This document shows, piece after piece, positions 34,584-44,598 of a stretch of 64,000 nucleotides of DNA (its first letter is position 1; each line of letters starts with the position of its first letter). The position numbers were made by a program, and so were the translations under genes. The stretch comes from Lentinus brumalis. Lineage: Eukaryota > Basidiomycota > Agaricomycetes > Polyporales > Polyporaceae. The stretch spans positions 620,001 to 684,000 of the forward strand of contig MARA01000021.1 of NCBI GenBank assembly GCA_001792895.1, read 5' to 3'. The notes under the pieces were generated by a model, which made no database searches, had not been told where the DNA came from, and saw only the letters and a list, made by a program, of their open reading frames with translations.

Positions 34584-37500
34584 CTACAGGGAGAGTAACT
34601 CGTCGTCGCTATGTAGTATCAGCGGAGGTACGGTGTCAAGTAAATCGAGTATCTCGCGCACGAAGCGGGCTAGAGTAGCGAGTAGGCGGTCCGTACGTAG
34701 GAGGAAATCGAGGAAGTCCCATGGCTGCATTCGAAAGAACATCTCTCGCGCACCGGGGAGGGGCTCCTGCTGGGTCTCTAACGCAGTCAGGAGGTAGATC
34801 TCCCGACAGTCAACTACGGGAGCGGCGTCGCATTGGAGCAGCGCGTGGATCTCGTTCTCAACAGCCCCCGCCTTCCGACAGAAGCGACAGATACGGCGGT
34901 GCCACGGTGTCTTCGGGGAACGGTGTCGACCTTCCTCCACGCCGAGATGGGTGTTGGCGCACATTAGTCGTATCAGAGCCTCTCTGTCCTTGGGGTGGGA
35001 TACGTTCAGGTAAGACTGAGGACGGCATACGAGCGACAGTTTGATGGGTTTCGGCAGGCGTTGGAAGCGTGCTTTGATCACTGGTAGCTTACGCGACTTC
35101 GTGACGGAGTCGTACAGATGGGTGGCCAGGGAAGACTCGAGTTCGCGGAGGGTCGCCGTAATAGCGTCGATGGACGGTGGGTTCTCCAGAGGCAGGAGCA
35201 CGGGTACCGGGAGTGCGAAGAGCGAGTGACAAAGGTCGCTCCACCAGGACGCGTGGGCAGAGTTCGCGTCCCCGTGTGGTTGAGCGAGGTCCCATGCTTC
35301 CATCACAGCTGCGAGCGCAAGCGCAGGCCGATCGCGGACGACATAGAGGAGCCAGCGTAGTGTCAGGCTGGCGCGTCGATAGCGGAGGGGCCAGATGCCA
35401 GTTTCGGTGTACAAGGGTGTCGTAGTGCAGCGAGGGCCGACGCCCAGCGCCCGTCGAAGGTAAGTTGTTTGGACCTTCAGTAGCGGCGCCAGGGACAACG
35501 GGCGGACGTCGATAGCGGCCTCGCAGCCGTAGACCAGGTGAGGTTCGATGAGAGCTTTGTACATCGAGAGCACGGATGGCGGGGGAAGTTTGCCAACACG
35601 AGACTCCAAAGAGAGGGACGTGTTGGCGACGTTGCGTGCCGCCGCTGCCTTGACTTCGTAGTGTCGCACGAATATGTCGCGGTGTGTGGATGTGAACGTC
35701 ATCCCTGCGTATGTAGCGGTGTCGGATAGTTCCACAGGCTTGCCGTGAATGAGCACCGGGTCCTTGGGGAGGGTGTTGAACACCATGGTGATGGATTTGG
35801 GTACGCAGAGGACCAGGAGACTCGCGCCGCAGAAGCTCGCAACCTGTGTTGCCTTGCTCTGGATGCCGTCATTGGACATGGACATGGTGGCGACGTCGTC
35901 GGCGATGAGAAGGAGGTTGACCAACGTGTTCGCCAGCTCGACGTCATCGGGGTGCGGGGAGAGCGACAGGTCTGCAATGAATAGTATCCAGAGGATCGGG
36001 GAGGCGGGGTCGCCCGCCAGAATCCCAGCTGCAGCCCGGAAGTGGTCCGTGTACTCGCCGTTGAAGCGAAGTACATACCGCAAGTCCTTGTAGAGGCGGC
36101 GAAGCCAGTCGAGTAGCGGGCCTCCTGCGCCTAGCCGTGAAAGTTTCACCCACAATGCCGCCTGATCTACGGAAGGGAACGCGTTCTCGATATCCAAGAG
36201 CATCATGTAGAGAGGTCGCCCGAGGCTGCGGGCCTTCTCAATACAGATGCGCATGATAACTGAGTTGTTGACGGTGCGGTGACCCTTGCGGAAGCCGCTC
36301 TGCGCATCTGGAAGGGAGTCCGTCGAATCAGCCCATTCGCGCATGCGTCGGTCGATCAGGAGGGTGAGCATCTTGAGGAATGCGCTTTCGAGCCCTATGG
36401 CCCGGTAGTTCTTGGGGACTGAGCCGTCTTTGCGGGGCTTCTTTACCGCGGCCACGATAGCGGTGAGCCAGTCCTGAGGGATGTTGCCAGAGTCGATGCA
36501 TAGCTGAAAGAGTTCCCGGAGTTTCTCTGCTGGGACCTGCAGGAGAGACTCGTAGGGAACGTCATCGAGGCCGCGAGCTCGCCCAAGACAGTTCTTGCGG
36601 ATGTGCGTTTTGGCTGCTTCGACTTCCCCCAATGAGAACGGCCGAGAGAACGAGCCCGACTCGGTGTTGTCGGAGGACGAACGGGGCAGCACCTGTCCTT
36701 GGAGACGTAAGACGGCGATACGCAGCGCGTCAAACTGTGCATCTACCGAAGGCGGTCGGTTCATGCGCTCGATGAAGACCGGCAGCAGTTCGTCGACGGA
36801 GAGCAGTGGCGGGCGAGGCTTGGTCGCGGTAAAGGCGTTGTACGCGCTCCAGTACGCTGCTGGGGAGGACGCGAGCAAGATGCGGGAGAGGTTCTGACGG
36901 CGCAGGGCGAGTAGGGACGGTGGTTGGTAGCCAGACTGTTCCCATGTCAACGCTGACAGGGGAAGCTCACTATCGGTCAGGCCCTCTAATGTCCGATCTA
37001 ATGCGGGCGCGGCCACAGGTGACTGGCGTGGTACGAGGGTGAACACCTTCCGCAGGTGGGAGAAACGCAGTGCTTCCGACGGCAGTGGTGGGTCAGGCCA
37101 ATCCGCCGGGAGAGCGGGCGGAGAGACCATTGCGAGAGATGTGGGTGAGAGAGCCTCCGCAGCGAGGCGATCCTGTGCTAGCTCCTGCGCTTCCGCGAGA
37201 CGGCTATTGTGTGGGGTCGTTGCGTCGTGTGTGGTGCAGTGGAACGACACAGGAGCGCCTCGAGCCCGCAGGACGCGGCTTACTTCCATCAGCTCCTGCC
37301 CGTGAGGGACCTCCCATCGCCGTCTCTCGTGGTCTGCAGGCCAGTGGCAGACGGCTTGAGGAATGTATTCGTCTGGGGAGAAGACGAGCATTCGAGTAGA
37401 GGGGCAGGTAGTGCGCAGCGCGGTGAGGAACCCGAGTAGGACTGCCCGGGAGGCCGAGGGTCGCTCGGTGATGAGAAGCGTGCTATTGCGACTGTCACCC

Positions 37501-37610
37501 GGTCCAAAGAGAACTGCACATGCCACGCGAGCAGTCATGCCCGGAGCGTCGGGATTGTCGTGGCCAGGCACTGCTACAAGGTAGACCTGTAGAGAGATGT
37601 AGTGGGTCAA
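34584..37610 (-). CDS. LINE ORF2: RNase H-like plus reverse transcriptase part
   Basis: The 1008-aa frame begins at an alternative TTG, so the true start depends on the endonuclease part upstream. Residues about 1-165 resemble an RNase H fold placed before RT: the stretch CHWPADHERRRWEVPHGQEL followed by VLRARGAPVSF and HNSRLAEAQELA. The first catalytic Asp, the Glu and the TDS-type Asp appear replaced. Residues about 320-620 are the RT: PKNYRAIGLESAFLKML, DAQSGFRKGHRTVNN, LLDIENAFPSV, ILAGDPASPILWILF and catalytic IADDVATM (usual FADD/YADD). Near residue 910 a zinc-knuckle-like CRFCRKAGAVENEIHALLQC is present. RT copies LINE RNA at the nicked target. Confidence 0.85.
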   Translation of the reverse strand: MTHYISLQVYLVAVPGHDNPDAPGMTARVACAVLFGPGDSRNSTLLITERPSASRAVLLGFLTALRTTCPSTRMLVFSPDEYIPQAVCHWPADHERRRWEVPHGQELMEVSRVLRARGAPVSFHCTTHDATTPHNSRLAEAQELAQDRLAAEALSPTSLAMVSPPALPADWPDPPLPSEALRFSHLRKVFTLVPRQSPVAAPALDRTLEGLTDSELPLSALTWEQSGYQPPSLLALRRQNLSRILLASSPAAYWSAYNAFTATKPRPPLLSVDELLPVFIERMNRPPSVDAQFDALRIAVLRLQGQVLPRSSSDNTESGSFSRPFSLGEVEAAKTHIRKNCLGRARGLDDVPYESLLQVPAEKLRELFQLCIDSGNIPQDWLTAIVAAVKKPRKDGSVPKNYRAIGLESAFLKMLTLLIDRRMREWADSTDSLPDAQSGFRKGHRTVNNSVIMRICIEKARSLGRPLYMMLLDIENAFPSVDQAALWVKLSRLGAGGPLLDWLRRLYKDLRYVLRFNGEYTDHFRAAAGILAGDPASPILWILFIADLSLSPHPDDVELANTLVNLLLIADDVATMSMSNDGIQSKATQVASFCGASLLVLCVPKSITMVFNTLPKDPVLIHGKPVELSDTATYAGMTFTSTHRDIFVRHYEVKAAAARNVANTSLSLESRVGKLPPPSVLSMYKALIEPHLVYGCEAAIDVRPLSLAPLLKVQTTYLRRALGVGPRCTTTPLYTETGIWPLRYRRASLTLRWLLYVVRDRPALALAAVMEAWDLAQPHGDANSAHASWWSDLCHSLFALPVPVLLPLENPPSIDAITATLRELESSLATHLYDSVTKSRKLPVIKARFQRLPKPIKLSLVCRPQSYLNVSHPKDREALIRLMCANTHLGVEEGRHRSPKTPWHRRICRFCRKAGAVENEIHALLQCDAAPVVDCREIYLLTALETQQEPLPGAREMFFRMQPWDFLDFLLRTDRLLATLARFVREILDLLDTVPPLILHSDDELLSL

Positions 37611-37611
37611 C

Positions 37612-38601
37612 TACTACTCTGACAGAGCGTTGTAACCTGGGGTTGACTCCCACCTGTATCGCAGGGCCGTCCGCCCAGACATGTCCATAGATGCGTGCGA
37701 TGACATCGCTTGGAGCGAAGTAGTCGAAGGCTATCGCGTCCAGCTTGAGGTCTACTGCAGACAAGGCTGAGGAGCGGGAGGGCAGCACCGCGCGAGCTCG
37801 TGACCGGCGATGGGACAGGTGAGCCGGGGCGTTGGCAGCCGGGACACAAGCATGTGCGCGTGGGAGACAGAGGGCTATGGGGGCGTGGTCGGACCAGCGC
37901 GCATCGTGTTCGACAACTGCAAAGGAAGGACGCGGGTCGTCGGAGAATAGGGCAGTAGAGAGGATGCAAAGATCAATGACTGAGGATCCTAGAGGCTGGA
38001 ACGACGTGAAGCGAGGATGCGATGTGGCAGTTTGAATGAATGTGCCGTTCGCGATGTCCAGCTGAAGCTCGCCGAGAAGGTTGAGCAGTCGACCACCGCG
38101 GGTATTTACTCGACCATTGTCCGGTGAGGTACGCGGAATGGAGTGAGAGCGACTGCCAATACGAGCGTTGAAGTCCCCCATGAGGACGAGGCTCGCGGTA
38201 GAGCCTTGAAGAAGGAGGACTTCTAGAAGGTGCTGCTCCGCAGTCACAGTCGGGTCGGGTTGCCAAGGCGAGTTGGTAGGTGGAAGGTAGACGTTTACGA
38301 GGATAATGTCGAGGACTTCCAGTAGCATGATCTCGGTCTCGAGCATCGGCGTAATGTTACGGACATTCAACGAAGCTCGGAAGATGGCTAGTAGACCGCC
38401 GCCCTGATGGCGCATGAGCATGGAAGCCGGGCGGGACAATGCCACGCAGGTGTATCCGGACGGCAGAACTAGCTGATCCTCTTCACCGGGGCGCAAATGA
38501 GTTTCTTGGATAAGGATGATATCCCACTTGCCGAGGAAAGTCTGGAACGACGGAGTTGGGGCCAAGACGGCTAAGTTGCCATGAACATTCCAAGATACTA
38601 T
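37612..38601 (-). CDS. LINE ORF2: APE-type endonuclease part
   Basis: The endonuclease is recognisable from IVSWNVHGNLAVL (about 38601) onward. Catalytic motifs are complete: IQETHL (Glu), VLMGDFNARIG (Asp-x-Asn), SSVIDLCILS and WSDHAPIALCL (Ser-Asp-His). The domain nicks target DNA to prime reverse transcription. No ATG lies in frame upstream of the IVSW motif, so ORF2 may rely on frameshifting or re-initiation from ORF1, whose stop is at 38689. The frame continues to a stop at 37495, but the homologous continuation (VYLVAVPGHDNPDAP) is in another frame from about 37600, so there is an indel or programmed shift near 37600-37650. Confidence 0.82.
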
Positions 38602-38688
38602 GCGTATAGTACAGGGGGCGGCATTTTGGTAGTCACTACACGAGACTTTTTAAGATAGGATGTACATTGTCCGATAGAGAACATAACC

Positions 38689-39768
38689 CTACGCGAGATG
38701 AACCTGCAAGCGGCGCCATTCACCGGCGGAACCGCGGTGGCGTTGCCAGGCGTCGACGAAGGTACGAGCAAGGGAGAGGGAGGGGAACGTGAGCTCCGCA
38801 TACTCGTGGTCGTCCGACTGCAAAGTCAAGTCGGTGATGGACGGGAAGAGGCCCGGGTACGCGTCCCAGGCTGCGCGTCCGCAGGTGTAGACTTGCTGGC
38901 GAAGAACGGCCGCGGGGACTGCCCAGCGAACGCGACCAAAGCGCGCGATGGCGGGATGGTCGGAGGGCAGTCCGGGCAAGGGCAAAGCACCCGGAGCGGG
39001 CTGGAACACTGCCTGCGCCGTGGTGTGTGCGGGCGGGGCGGGTGCCAGAGCCGGTTGGAAGGTCGCGGGCTGCAGAGCGAAAGCGGACGGACCAGCCTGA
39101 GGAGCAGGAGCCGGCGCTGCAAACGCCGCAGGCGGAGCCGTGCTCGACGAGGGAGGGTCCATGGGGCGGATCCGCTTGTTCGGGCGAGGGTTCCCGGCGT
39201 TGGTCGAGCGGTTGCGCCAAGCGTCTGACTGATGGGCAGCAGACGGGTGGATGGCACGAGACTGTGCCGCCGACGACGGAGGGTGAAGCGGAGGGGGAGC
39301 CAACGCTTGAGTCTGGGTGGTGGCGGGCGGGGCATAGCCAGGAGCGGGTAGTGCCTGGAGCGTCGCGCGTACGGCATCCTGCGGGGTGTGCTGCCCTGGA
39401 GGGAGGATGTGGAGGTGCTGCGTGATAGCGGAGAGGGTAGACGACATGTTGCGGACGTTGTGGCCCATCTCGAGCAACTCCGCCCGCATAGCGTCTTGCT
39501 GCTGATTGATGCCCGTGACCTCCCGACCACGAAGCTCCTCGTTCTCCTCCTGCTCGCGGGAGAGGAGGCCGAGCCGCTCGTTGATGTCGTCGACGACGTC
39601 GTGAGGGAGCGGAGGGGAAGCAAGGAGGTGCGCGTGGATCTCCGCGGTAGTGTGGTTGAAGTCGAATTTGGTCCGTAGGCGCCGCTGTCTCATTGGGCCG
39701 GCGTATTGTGCCGGCGATCCGTCGCGGCGTGCAGTCGTACCGTTCAGTATGGCGGAGTAGGCATTCAT
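38689..39768 (-). CDS. LINE ORF1 (gag-like, coiled coil and RRM-like C-terminus)
   Basis: The 359-aa product starts MNAYSAILNGTTARRDGSP. The frame is open further upstream to 39888, but a donor (gtaagtagt) and acceptor (tgttcag) at about 39790-39850 suggest a leader intron. Residues about 60-120 form a likely coiled coil (VVDDINERLGLLSREQEENE, MRAELLEMGHNVRNM). A long Pro/Ala-rich linker contains a basic patch (RPNKRIRP). The C-terminal about 100 residues end in a strand pattern (YAELTFPSLSLARTFVDAW) resembling an RNA-binding RRM-like fold. Such proteins bind LINE RNA. Confidence 0.7.
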   Translation of the reverse strand: MNAYSAILNGTTARRDGSPAQYAGPMRQRRLRTKFDFNHTTAEIHAHLLASPPLPHDVVDDINERLGLLSREQEENEELRGREVTGINQQQDAMRAELLEMGHNVRNMSSTLSAITQHLHILPPGQHTPQDAVRATLQALPAPGYAPPATTQTQALAPPPLHPPSSAAQSRAIHPSAAHQSDAWRNRSTNAGNPRPNKRIRPMDPPSSSTAPPAAFAAPAPAPQAGPSAFALQPATFQPALAPAPPAHTTAQAVFQPAPGALPLPGLPSDHPAIARFGRVRWAVPAAVLRQQVYTCGRAAWDAYPGLFPSITDLTLQSDDHEYAELTFPSLSLARTFVDAWQRHRGSAGEWRRLQVHLA

Positions 39769-39971
39769 CGAAGTTATGGCCTGCTTGTAAACGTCACACT
39801 GAACATGGTTGCAGATTGGTGCATCTCGCCACGCCGTTCTACTACTTACGTTGACGCTATTTATTGGCTGCTGGCTGCTGCTCGTCATACATGTCTGTAT
39901 CGCACTGTCACGACTCTCCCTGCACCATACAGACGGCTATGAACGCCAACGCCTTGCCCTCCCACATACAG

Positions 39972-40739
39972 TCATCCCATCCCGCCTTGCCAGCCTAGAC
40001 CGCCATTCGGCGCATGCATGCGTCCGCGTTCCAGCTCAGGATCATACTGACAAGGCCTTACGGCCAGCCTCGAGAAGACGTCCATCATCGATTCCACATA
40101 CGAGTCCGAGGCACGCCCAGTCTCGGCACTGGAGTGAATTCTGAGAGCGTAGCATCGGCTGCACATACATTCGGGTTGCCTCGTGCAACGCGTCCGATCG
40201 GGCTCCATGTCTACATCCACAGAGTAAGTGCTCGTGAGAGCGTTCTGTGGCGTGTAAATGGCGCGGGAGACTGGATGTACAGAGGAGTCGTGGAACGCAT
40301 GGGGATGGTGCGTCGGTGAGCTCTGTGGCGATTGGAGAGTTTGTGTAGTCGAAAGACCGTGATGGTGAGTATGGGATGGCGCATACAGAGCGTGCGGCGT
40401 GGGATGGCTCCGAGAAGTCGGGGAGCGGGCCGGGATTCTGTTTGCCTTGGGTGTGTAGCTATGTGAGGCAGCAGGACGATGCAAAACTTGCTCCGAGCCG
40501 TCTGGTACCGACAGCCGGATCTCCGGGATAACGAGGTCGTCTGGGTGGTGGTGGTAGGTGTGTGGCGTGCGATCGTGAACAGATTCCTGAGCATAAATTC
40601 GAGGAGGTGGTGTGTTCTGGGACGGCGGAGAAGGGAACGCGCCTTGAGGATGGAACTCGTCTGACCGTCTTCGCTTTCCTTCCGTAGGTGGCCTTATATC
40701 GGTGCGGTTCGAGGCGCGTTTGCGGCTCATGGTGGAAAC
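39972..40739 (-). CDS. Disordered, His/Pro-rich orphan protein (array member 1)
   Basis: Single coding exon of 255 aa starting MSRKRASNRTDIRPPTEGKR, with a basic, NLS-like start (GKRRRSDEF). The frame is open to 40775, but a leader intron (gtgagc...cttgcacag, about 40766-40812) places the ATG at 40739. The centre is His/Pro/Ser/Thr rich and predicted disordered. A short motif PDDLVIPEIRL near residue 70 resembles RDDIVVPPNFI in the 45.5-kb gene. A Cys cluster, CTRQPECMCSRC, lies near residue 195. TATATAAG is at 40888-40895. No homologue was recognised. It lies immediately upstream of the LINE on the same strand. Confidence 0.5.
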   Translation of the reverse strand, partial: VSTMSRKRASNRTDIRPPTEGKRRRSDEFHPQGAFPSPPSQNTPPPRIYAQESVHDRTPHTYHHHPDDLVIPEIRLSVPDGSEQVLHRPAASHSYTPKANRIPARSPTSRSHPTPHALYAPSHTHHHGLSTTQTLQSPQSSPTHHPHAFHDSSVHPVSRAIYTPQNALTSTYSVDVDMEPDRTRCTRQPECMCSRCYALRIHSSAETGRASDSYVESMMDVFSRLAVRPCQYDPELERGRMHAPNGGLGWQGGMG

Positions 40740-40887
40740 TGTCCTGCCATCATAACAAGTCAAAGAGCTGTGCAAGGAAGGTGAGAGCCTTCGGATGAGC
40801 AGCTCACCTGTCAGAGAGAACGGGAATCAGCGTCGACGGAACAACTTGAGCTAGATGATAGGACCCGGATACATCGACGTTGCGGTC

Positions 40888-40895
40888 TTATATAG
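40888..40895 (-). promoter_or_regulatory. TATA box of array member 1
   Basis: The minus strand reads TATATAAG, about 150 bp before the ATG at 40739, with a leader intron between. Confidence 0.6.
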
Positions 40896-41614
40896 GCCTC
40901 TTTTGTGTGTCTCTGTGGGTGGTGAGATAGCACAAAACGCCATGCGTATTGTGCGTGTTATGTGAGACTCGAGTACGGTCGTGCCAGATCGATGGAGTTA
41001 AGCATCACGACCGCGACATGGGCATCCATATGCGGATGACGAGGAGAGTCGAAACCAACGCCACTCTGACCTTTTTCAAGCAGAGCAAGTCCAGTCTTGT
41101 AACTTTGAAACCGCATCAGGCTCGTTTCTGTTCCACCGTTTATCTCGTATTTTCATAAATTCCGTCCGAGCGGCGGGGTCGCCAACCGTGGCGAGGTCGG
41201 AGGATCGAAGTGTCATCAGACATGCGGAGTACTTGCGATGTCCGGTGTAACGTACCCGTATACCCTTTCAGCAAAAGCGCAGCTGTGTCTCATGTGAGTC
41301 GATGTGCACCGGGCGAGAGGACTCGAGGAGAGGAGTGAGTACCAGTTTGGCGGCGGGACAGGGCAAGCGCCAGTCTCTCATTGGCCAGTCACTTCCGGAC
41401 CGGGCTCCCGCTCTTCCTTCCTTGAGCGCTTCGTCACAAGTCAGCTTCAACTTCGTCCACGACGTAGGATTCACAGTCTCTTGTCTGAGGTAACGAGTGG
41501 AGGTGTCCATAGATCTGCAGAGTTCTTTTGATGGTACTGGTAGTCATACATACATATGTGCTACAAAGCAGAGCCGTGTACTAGTACAACCCGCCCGACG
41601 GACCACGGTGCCGT
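40896..41614. other. Intergenic DNA
   Basis: Only short frames are seen. Nothing recognisable. Confidence 0.4.
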
Positions 41615-42182
41615 TCACGCAAGACTGTCGACGTCGACAATGACATAGTCATCGTCTTCGCGCTGTAGGATGTAAAATGCCTCCAAGTCCTTCTCTTTTG
41701 ACAACGTGGAGGCTTCAAGGTGGCGAGACAGCGGCTCCTGCTCGGATGAGTCGGAATATGCAGTGTGTGGCGACCGCTCGCCCCGGTGGGCCAGAAAGGT
41801 GCTCTCATCCCGCTTGAACGCCTGCAGCAGCCACGGTGTGTCGGTCGAACTAATGAGGGAATCAGTGCCCTCTTTTGGTGCTTGGGATTTTGCTTGGGCC
41901 GCGGGTTCGCAGTCAGACACGCCCTGCGGTCCGCGCGTGTCTCGGGAACCTTGTGTTACTGGCGTCGTAGACCTCAAAGCTTGCGGGGTATCTGGACATG
42001 ATACGTAAATTTGTTTCCTCAGTAGTACGCCACAGCTACTTACGCGGAACAGATCCCGGCGATCCTAGTGGACTGTCTGCACCTGAATGTTCCGGACGAC
42101 GACGATCTGGCGGGTACGCGGGTACACCGTGATTGAAGAGAGGTCTACTGGAGAGACGCGTGGTGCGGGTTCCTGTCGTCAT
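41615..42182 (-). CDS. Two-exon orphan protein with acidic C-terminus (array member 2)
   Basis: Exon 1 (42182-42044) starts MTTGTRTTRLSSRPLFNHGV. A 52-nt intron (gtaagtagc...catgtccag) joins in phase to exon 2 (41991-41615), giving 171 aa. The tail reads EKDLEAFYILQRED then DDYVIVDVDSLA, an acidic strand-forming end. The first 110 residues are Pro/Ser/Arg-rich and likely disordered. A TATA-like ttatatg at 42244-42250 (plus-strand reading; TATAA on the minus strand) lies about 65 bp upstream. No family was recognised. Confidence 0.55.
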
Positions 42183-42779
42183 GTTGTGTCAAGACGTGGA
42201 TGCGGAGGAAGTGTCGGTATGGCGGCAGCGGAGGATTGACCAGGTTATATGTATGTGGCTGCGCTTATCGCTTTGTCCCCGGTTGCCTAGCTTCTGAGAC
42301 AAGGAAGGCACCGTGTAGTTATTGTGTAGGTACTAGCGCAACATGTGCCCGCATATCACAGCCCGGGCTCTTGCCATATCCGTCTACCGCAGTGACTCGG
42401 ACCTTGTCCCATGCTCGTTTCGAAGCAATGTACTGTATGGAGGGGCTGTGGCGGGGATCTTCTCAATCCCATCAAAGCTATCCTTCGCTTTGTTCCGTGT
42501 GTGTCTGATCTCTTCCTTCTTCGCCAATGCACTATTAGGCGGCCGGCTTTGACCCTTGCTTTCCGCCTCGATATGCGTGTGCTCAGATTGACTGTCTGAA
42601 TGATGAACCCTGATCCGGAGGATAGCTGCGGGTTGCATATGAGTACCCGGATACATACATAACGAAGTGCTACCCCGACGCGACATGAAAGAGCGAAACA
42701 CGCGCAAGAGAAACCGGAACGCCGAACGCCAAACGGTGATCTCGAATCTACCGAGACCCGCCTCTACGGGACAACTTAC

Positions 42780-43592
42780 TTACCAGTGAACCGGACGGGG
42801 GCGCGCGTACGTCCCGTTGTCCAGCTTGAGTCGCGCAACAGCCTCATACAGACCACCGTAGTCGACGTCGTCCTCGTCTTCGTCCTCCTCACGGTGTACC
42901 CAATAAGGCTTCGGCAGCATAGCCGGGAGCGGGCGCGCGCGGCGGCGCTGTTGGGGCGGCATGTCATGACGAGCGGCGGGATCTGACGCATCTTCCAGGG
43001 TCGGCCGGTCCGCATACGGTGCGGCGCCGGGCCCGTACTGGGGTGCGTGCAGCATCGTCCTGACCGGGGCCGACGTGTGCGTGGTGTCGGGAAGAGCTGC
43101 CGTGTGAGGAGACAGGAAGGGCGCCACGGGATCCGGCGAGGATGATGGTGGGACTGTACCGCGACGCAGGCCGTGTCCGTGGTAGTAGGAAAAGGGAGCG
43201 GCAGGCGTGGCGAGGTTGTGGCGAGGCATGTCGTCGGTCGCTAGACGATACGGGTGACGGCGGGCGTGGATGGCGGAGGCAAAGGAATGCGAATGCTGCA
43301 GCGCGTCATCTGTGTGCTCCTCGAACTTCGTCGACCCAGCTTTCCTCTCATTGCGCCACTCCCAGGTCTCCGGAGTGACGATCCTGCCATCCGCCGTGGT
43401 CAAGACAAGTTTCGGTAGGCGGATGGTCTCCACATGGCGACGGCGACTCTCCAGCTGACGGCTAGGAGGTGGGTGTTGTGGCGCAGAATCGTAGGCGTGA
43501 GCATTGACGAGGAAGGGATCGAAGGGCATTGGAGGAGGGCGTGTCATGGGTGGCGGTAATCCCATACGTCTTCTGTGCCGGGGTCGCTCCAT
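42780..43592 (-). CDS. Disordered Pro/His-rich orphan protein (array member 3)
   Basis: 270-aa single-exon frame starting MERPRHRRRMGLPPPMTRPP. Basic start, then VETIRLPKLVLTTADG and TWEWRNERKAGSTKFEEH, which look ordered. A His/Pro/Ser-rich centre follows, then an acidic patch (HREEDEDEDDVDYGG) before YEAVARLKLDNGTYARP. The stop lies inside a strong donor consensus (TGgtaagtaagt at about 42781), so a further exon may exist, but the nearest acceptors give an immediate stop. TATATAAAG is at 43706-43714. No family was recognised. Confidence 0.55.
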   Translation of the reverse strand: MERPRHRRRMGLPPPMTRPPPMPFDPFLVNAHAYDSAPQHPPPSRQLESRRRHVETIRLPKLVLTTADGRIVTPETWEWRNERKAGSTKFEEHTDDALQHSHSFASAIHARRHPYRLATDDMPRHNLATPAAPFSYYHGHGLRRGTVPPSSSPDPVAPFLSPHTAALPDTTHTSAPVRTMLHAPQYGPGAAPYADRPTLEDASDPAARHDMPPQQRRRARPLPAMLPKPYWVHREEDEDEDDVDYGGLYEAVARLKLDNGTYARPRPVHW

Positions 43593-43705
43593 GCCTCTTC
43601 ACGATGGTTGATGAGAGAGAAATCGGACGGTGAGTGGCGTCTAGGGCCCTACCCCCAGGTAGGATGCGAGCAGGAGTAGAACGCTAGAGCAGAGGTAAGG
43701 GTACC

Positions 43706-43714
43706 TTTATATAG
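43706..43714 (-). promoter_or_regulatory. TATA box of array member 3
   Basis: The minus strand reads TATATAAAG, about 115 bp upstream of the ATG at 43592. Confidence 0.6.
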
Positions 43715-44598
43715 CGGTTCCGCCCGTTTACAGCAGAATCAGATGCCTCATATGCATGCCAGGGTTGTTGTACCGCCTCGAGCGCTGATTTCTGAATGTT
43801 TAGCGGCACGGTCACGGTCACGACCACTCTGACGAAGGGGAGCTCACTTTTCAGCAATTGTAGGGATACATGTTGAAGAGATTGAAGTAAAGGTTCCGCA
43901 GAGAACCAAGACGAGCACTGTCACGCCCTCTCGAACTCACCACATGAGAAGGCCGCTCGACGATCAGCATGCCCGAGCTGCGTTAGGGTCGCAATGAGAC
44001 TGTAGACACCTAACAAGCAGTAAGCATCGACAGAGCGACGTTCTGAGCCGAGACAGACATACAGCTCCCTACCATTTTGTGCTTTTGAGGAGACATCGTG
44101 GTTCGGGAAGAAGCCTGCGAGCCATCTTTCCCATCAAGCGCCTTGATGGCTTGAGCGATCCGGAGCGGCCCGGCTTCCGCCGTCCGTCGCTGCGTTCGAG
44201 CTCCTCTTGGTTGCCTACCTCCACTCGACCTCCACTACGACAAACTCCTGTAGTTGATTGTCTACAGGCTGCTTTCCTGAGATGTTGAAGGCTCTCTCCA
44301 TAACGCTCATGACCGTTTACTCAGTGCCGACCCGAAAGTCTGCCGAGCACCTAGTAAGTACCTACGAGGGCCCCTCCATACATCGCTCGCAGCAAAATCA
44401 GATGCCTCACCAGGGATGTTCGCTATATACAGGTGGCAGCGAATGGTCGAGTGCGCGGGACACACTCAAGCTGGCATGCGTCGACGTCTACATATCATCT
44501 CATATTGTTCGGAGAGTTGACTCGGGAATCGACTCGATAGTAACATGAACAGCATACATTGACTACAACCACTACACATGTATCGAGCATAAAGAAGG
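43715..44598. other. Intergenic DNA
   Basis: Small plus-strand frames (44079-44288, 44258-44548) have no supporting splice or promoter evidence. Nothing recognisable. Confidence 0.35.

Larger units (their letters stand above)
34560..39888 (-). mobile_element. LINE (non-LTR retrotransposon) with ORF1 and EN-RNH-RT ORF2
   Basis: In minus-strand order the element carries a gag-like ORF1 (39768-38689), an APE-type endonuclease (from about 38601), a degenerate RNase H-like domain and a reverse transcriptase ending at 34584. No LTRs were seen. The 5' and 3' limits are approximate: no poly(A) or clear target-site duplication was identified. ORF2 changes frame once between endonuclease and RNase H-like parts. 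The layout fits Agaricomycete LINEs. Confidence 0.85.

Noticed and set aside
36100..36900. Plus-strand ORFs opposite the reverse transcriptase
   Set aside because: The minus strand carries the catalytic RT motifs; the plus frames are shadows.
34549..41680. Possible LINE target-site duplication (aggatgtaaa near 34549 and 41670)
   Set aside because: The matching strings lie too far from plausible element ends, with unrelated genes in between, so the match is probably chance.
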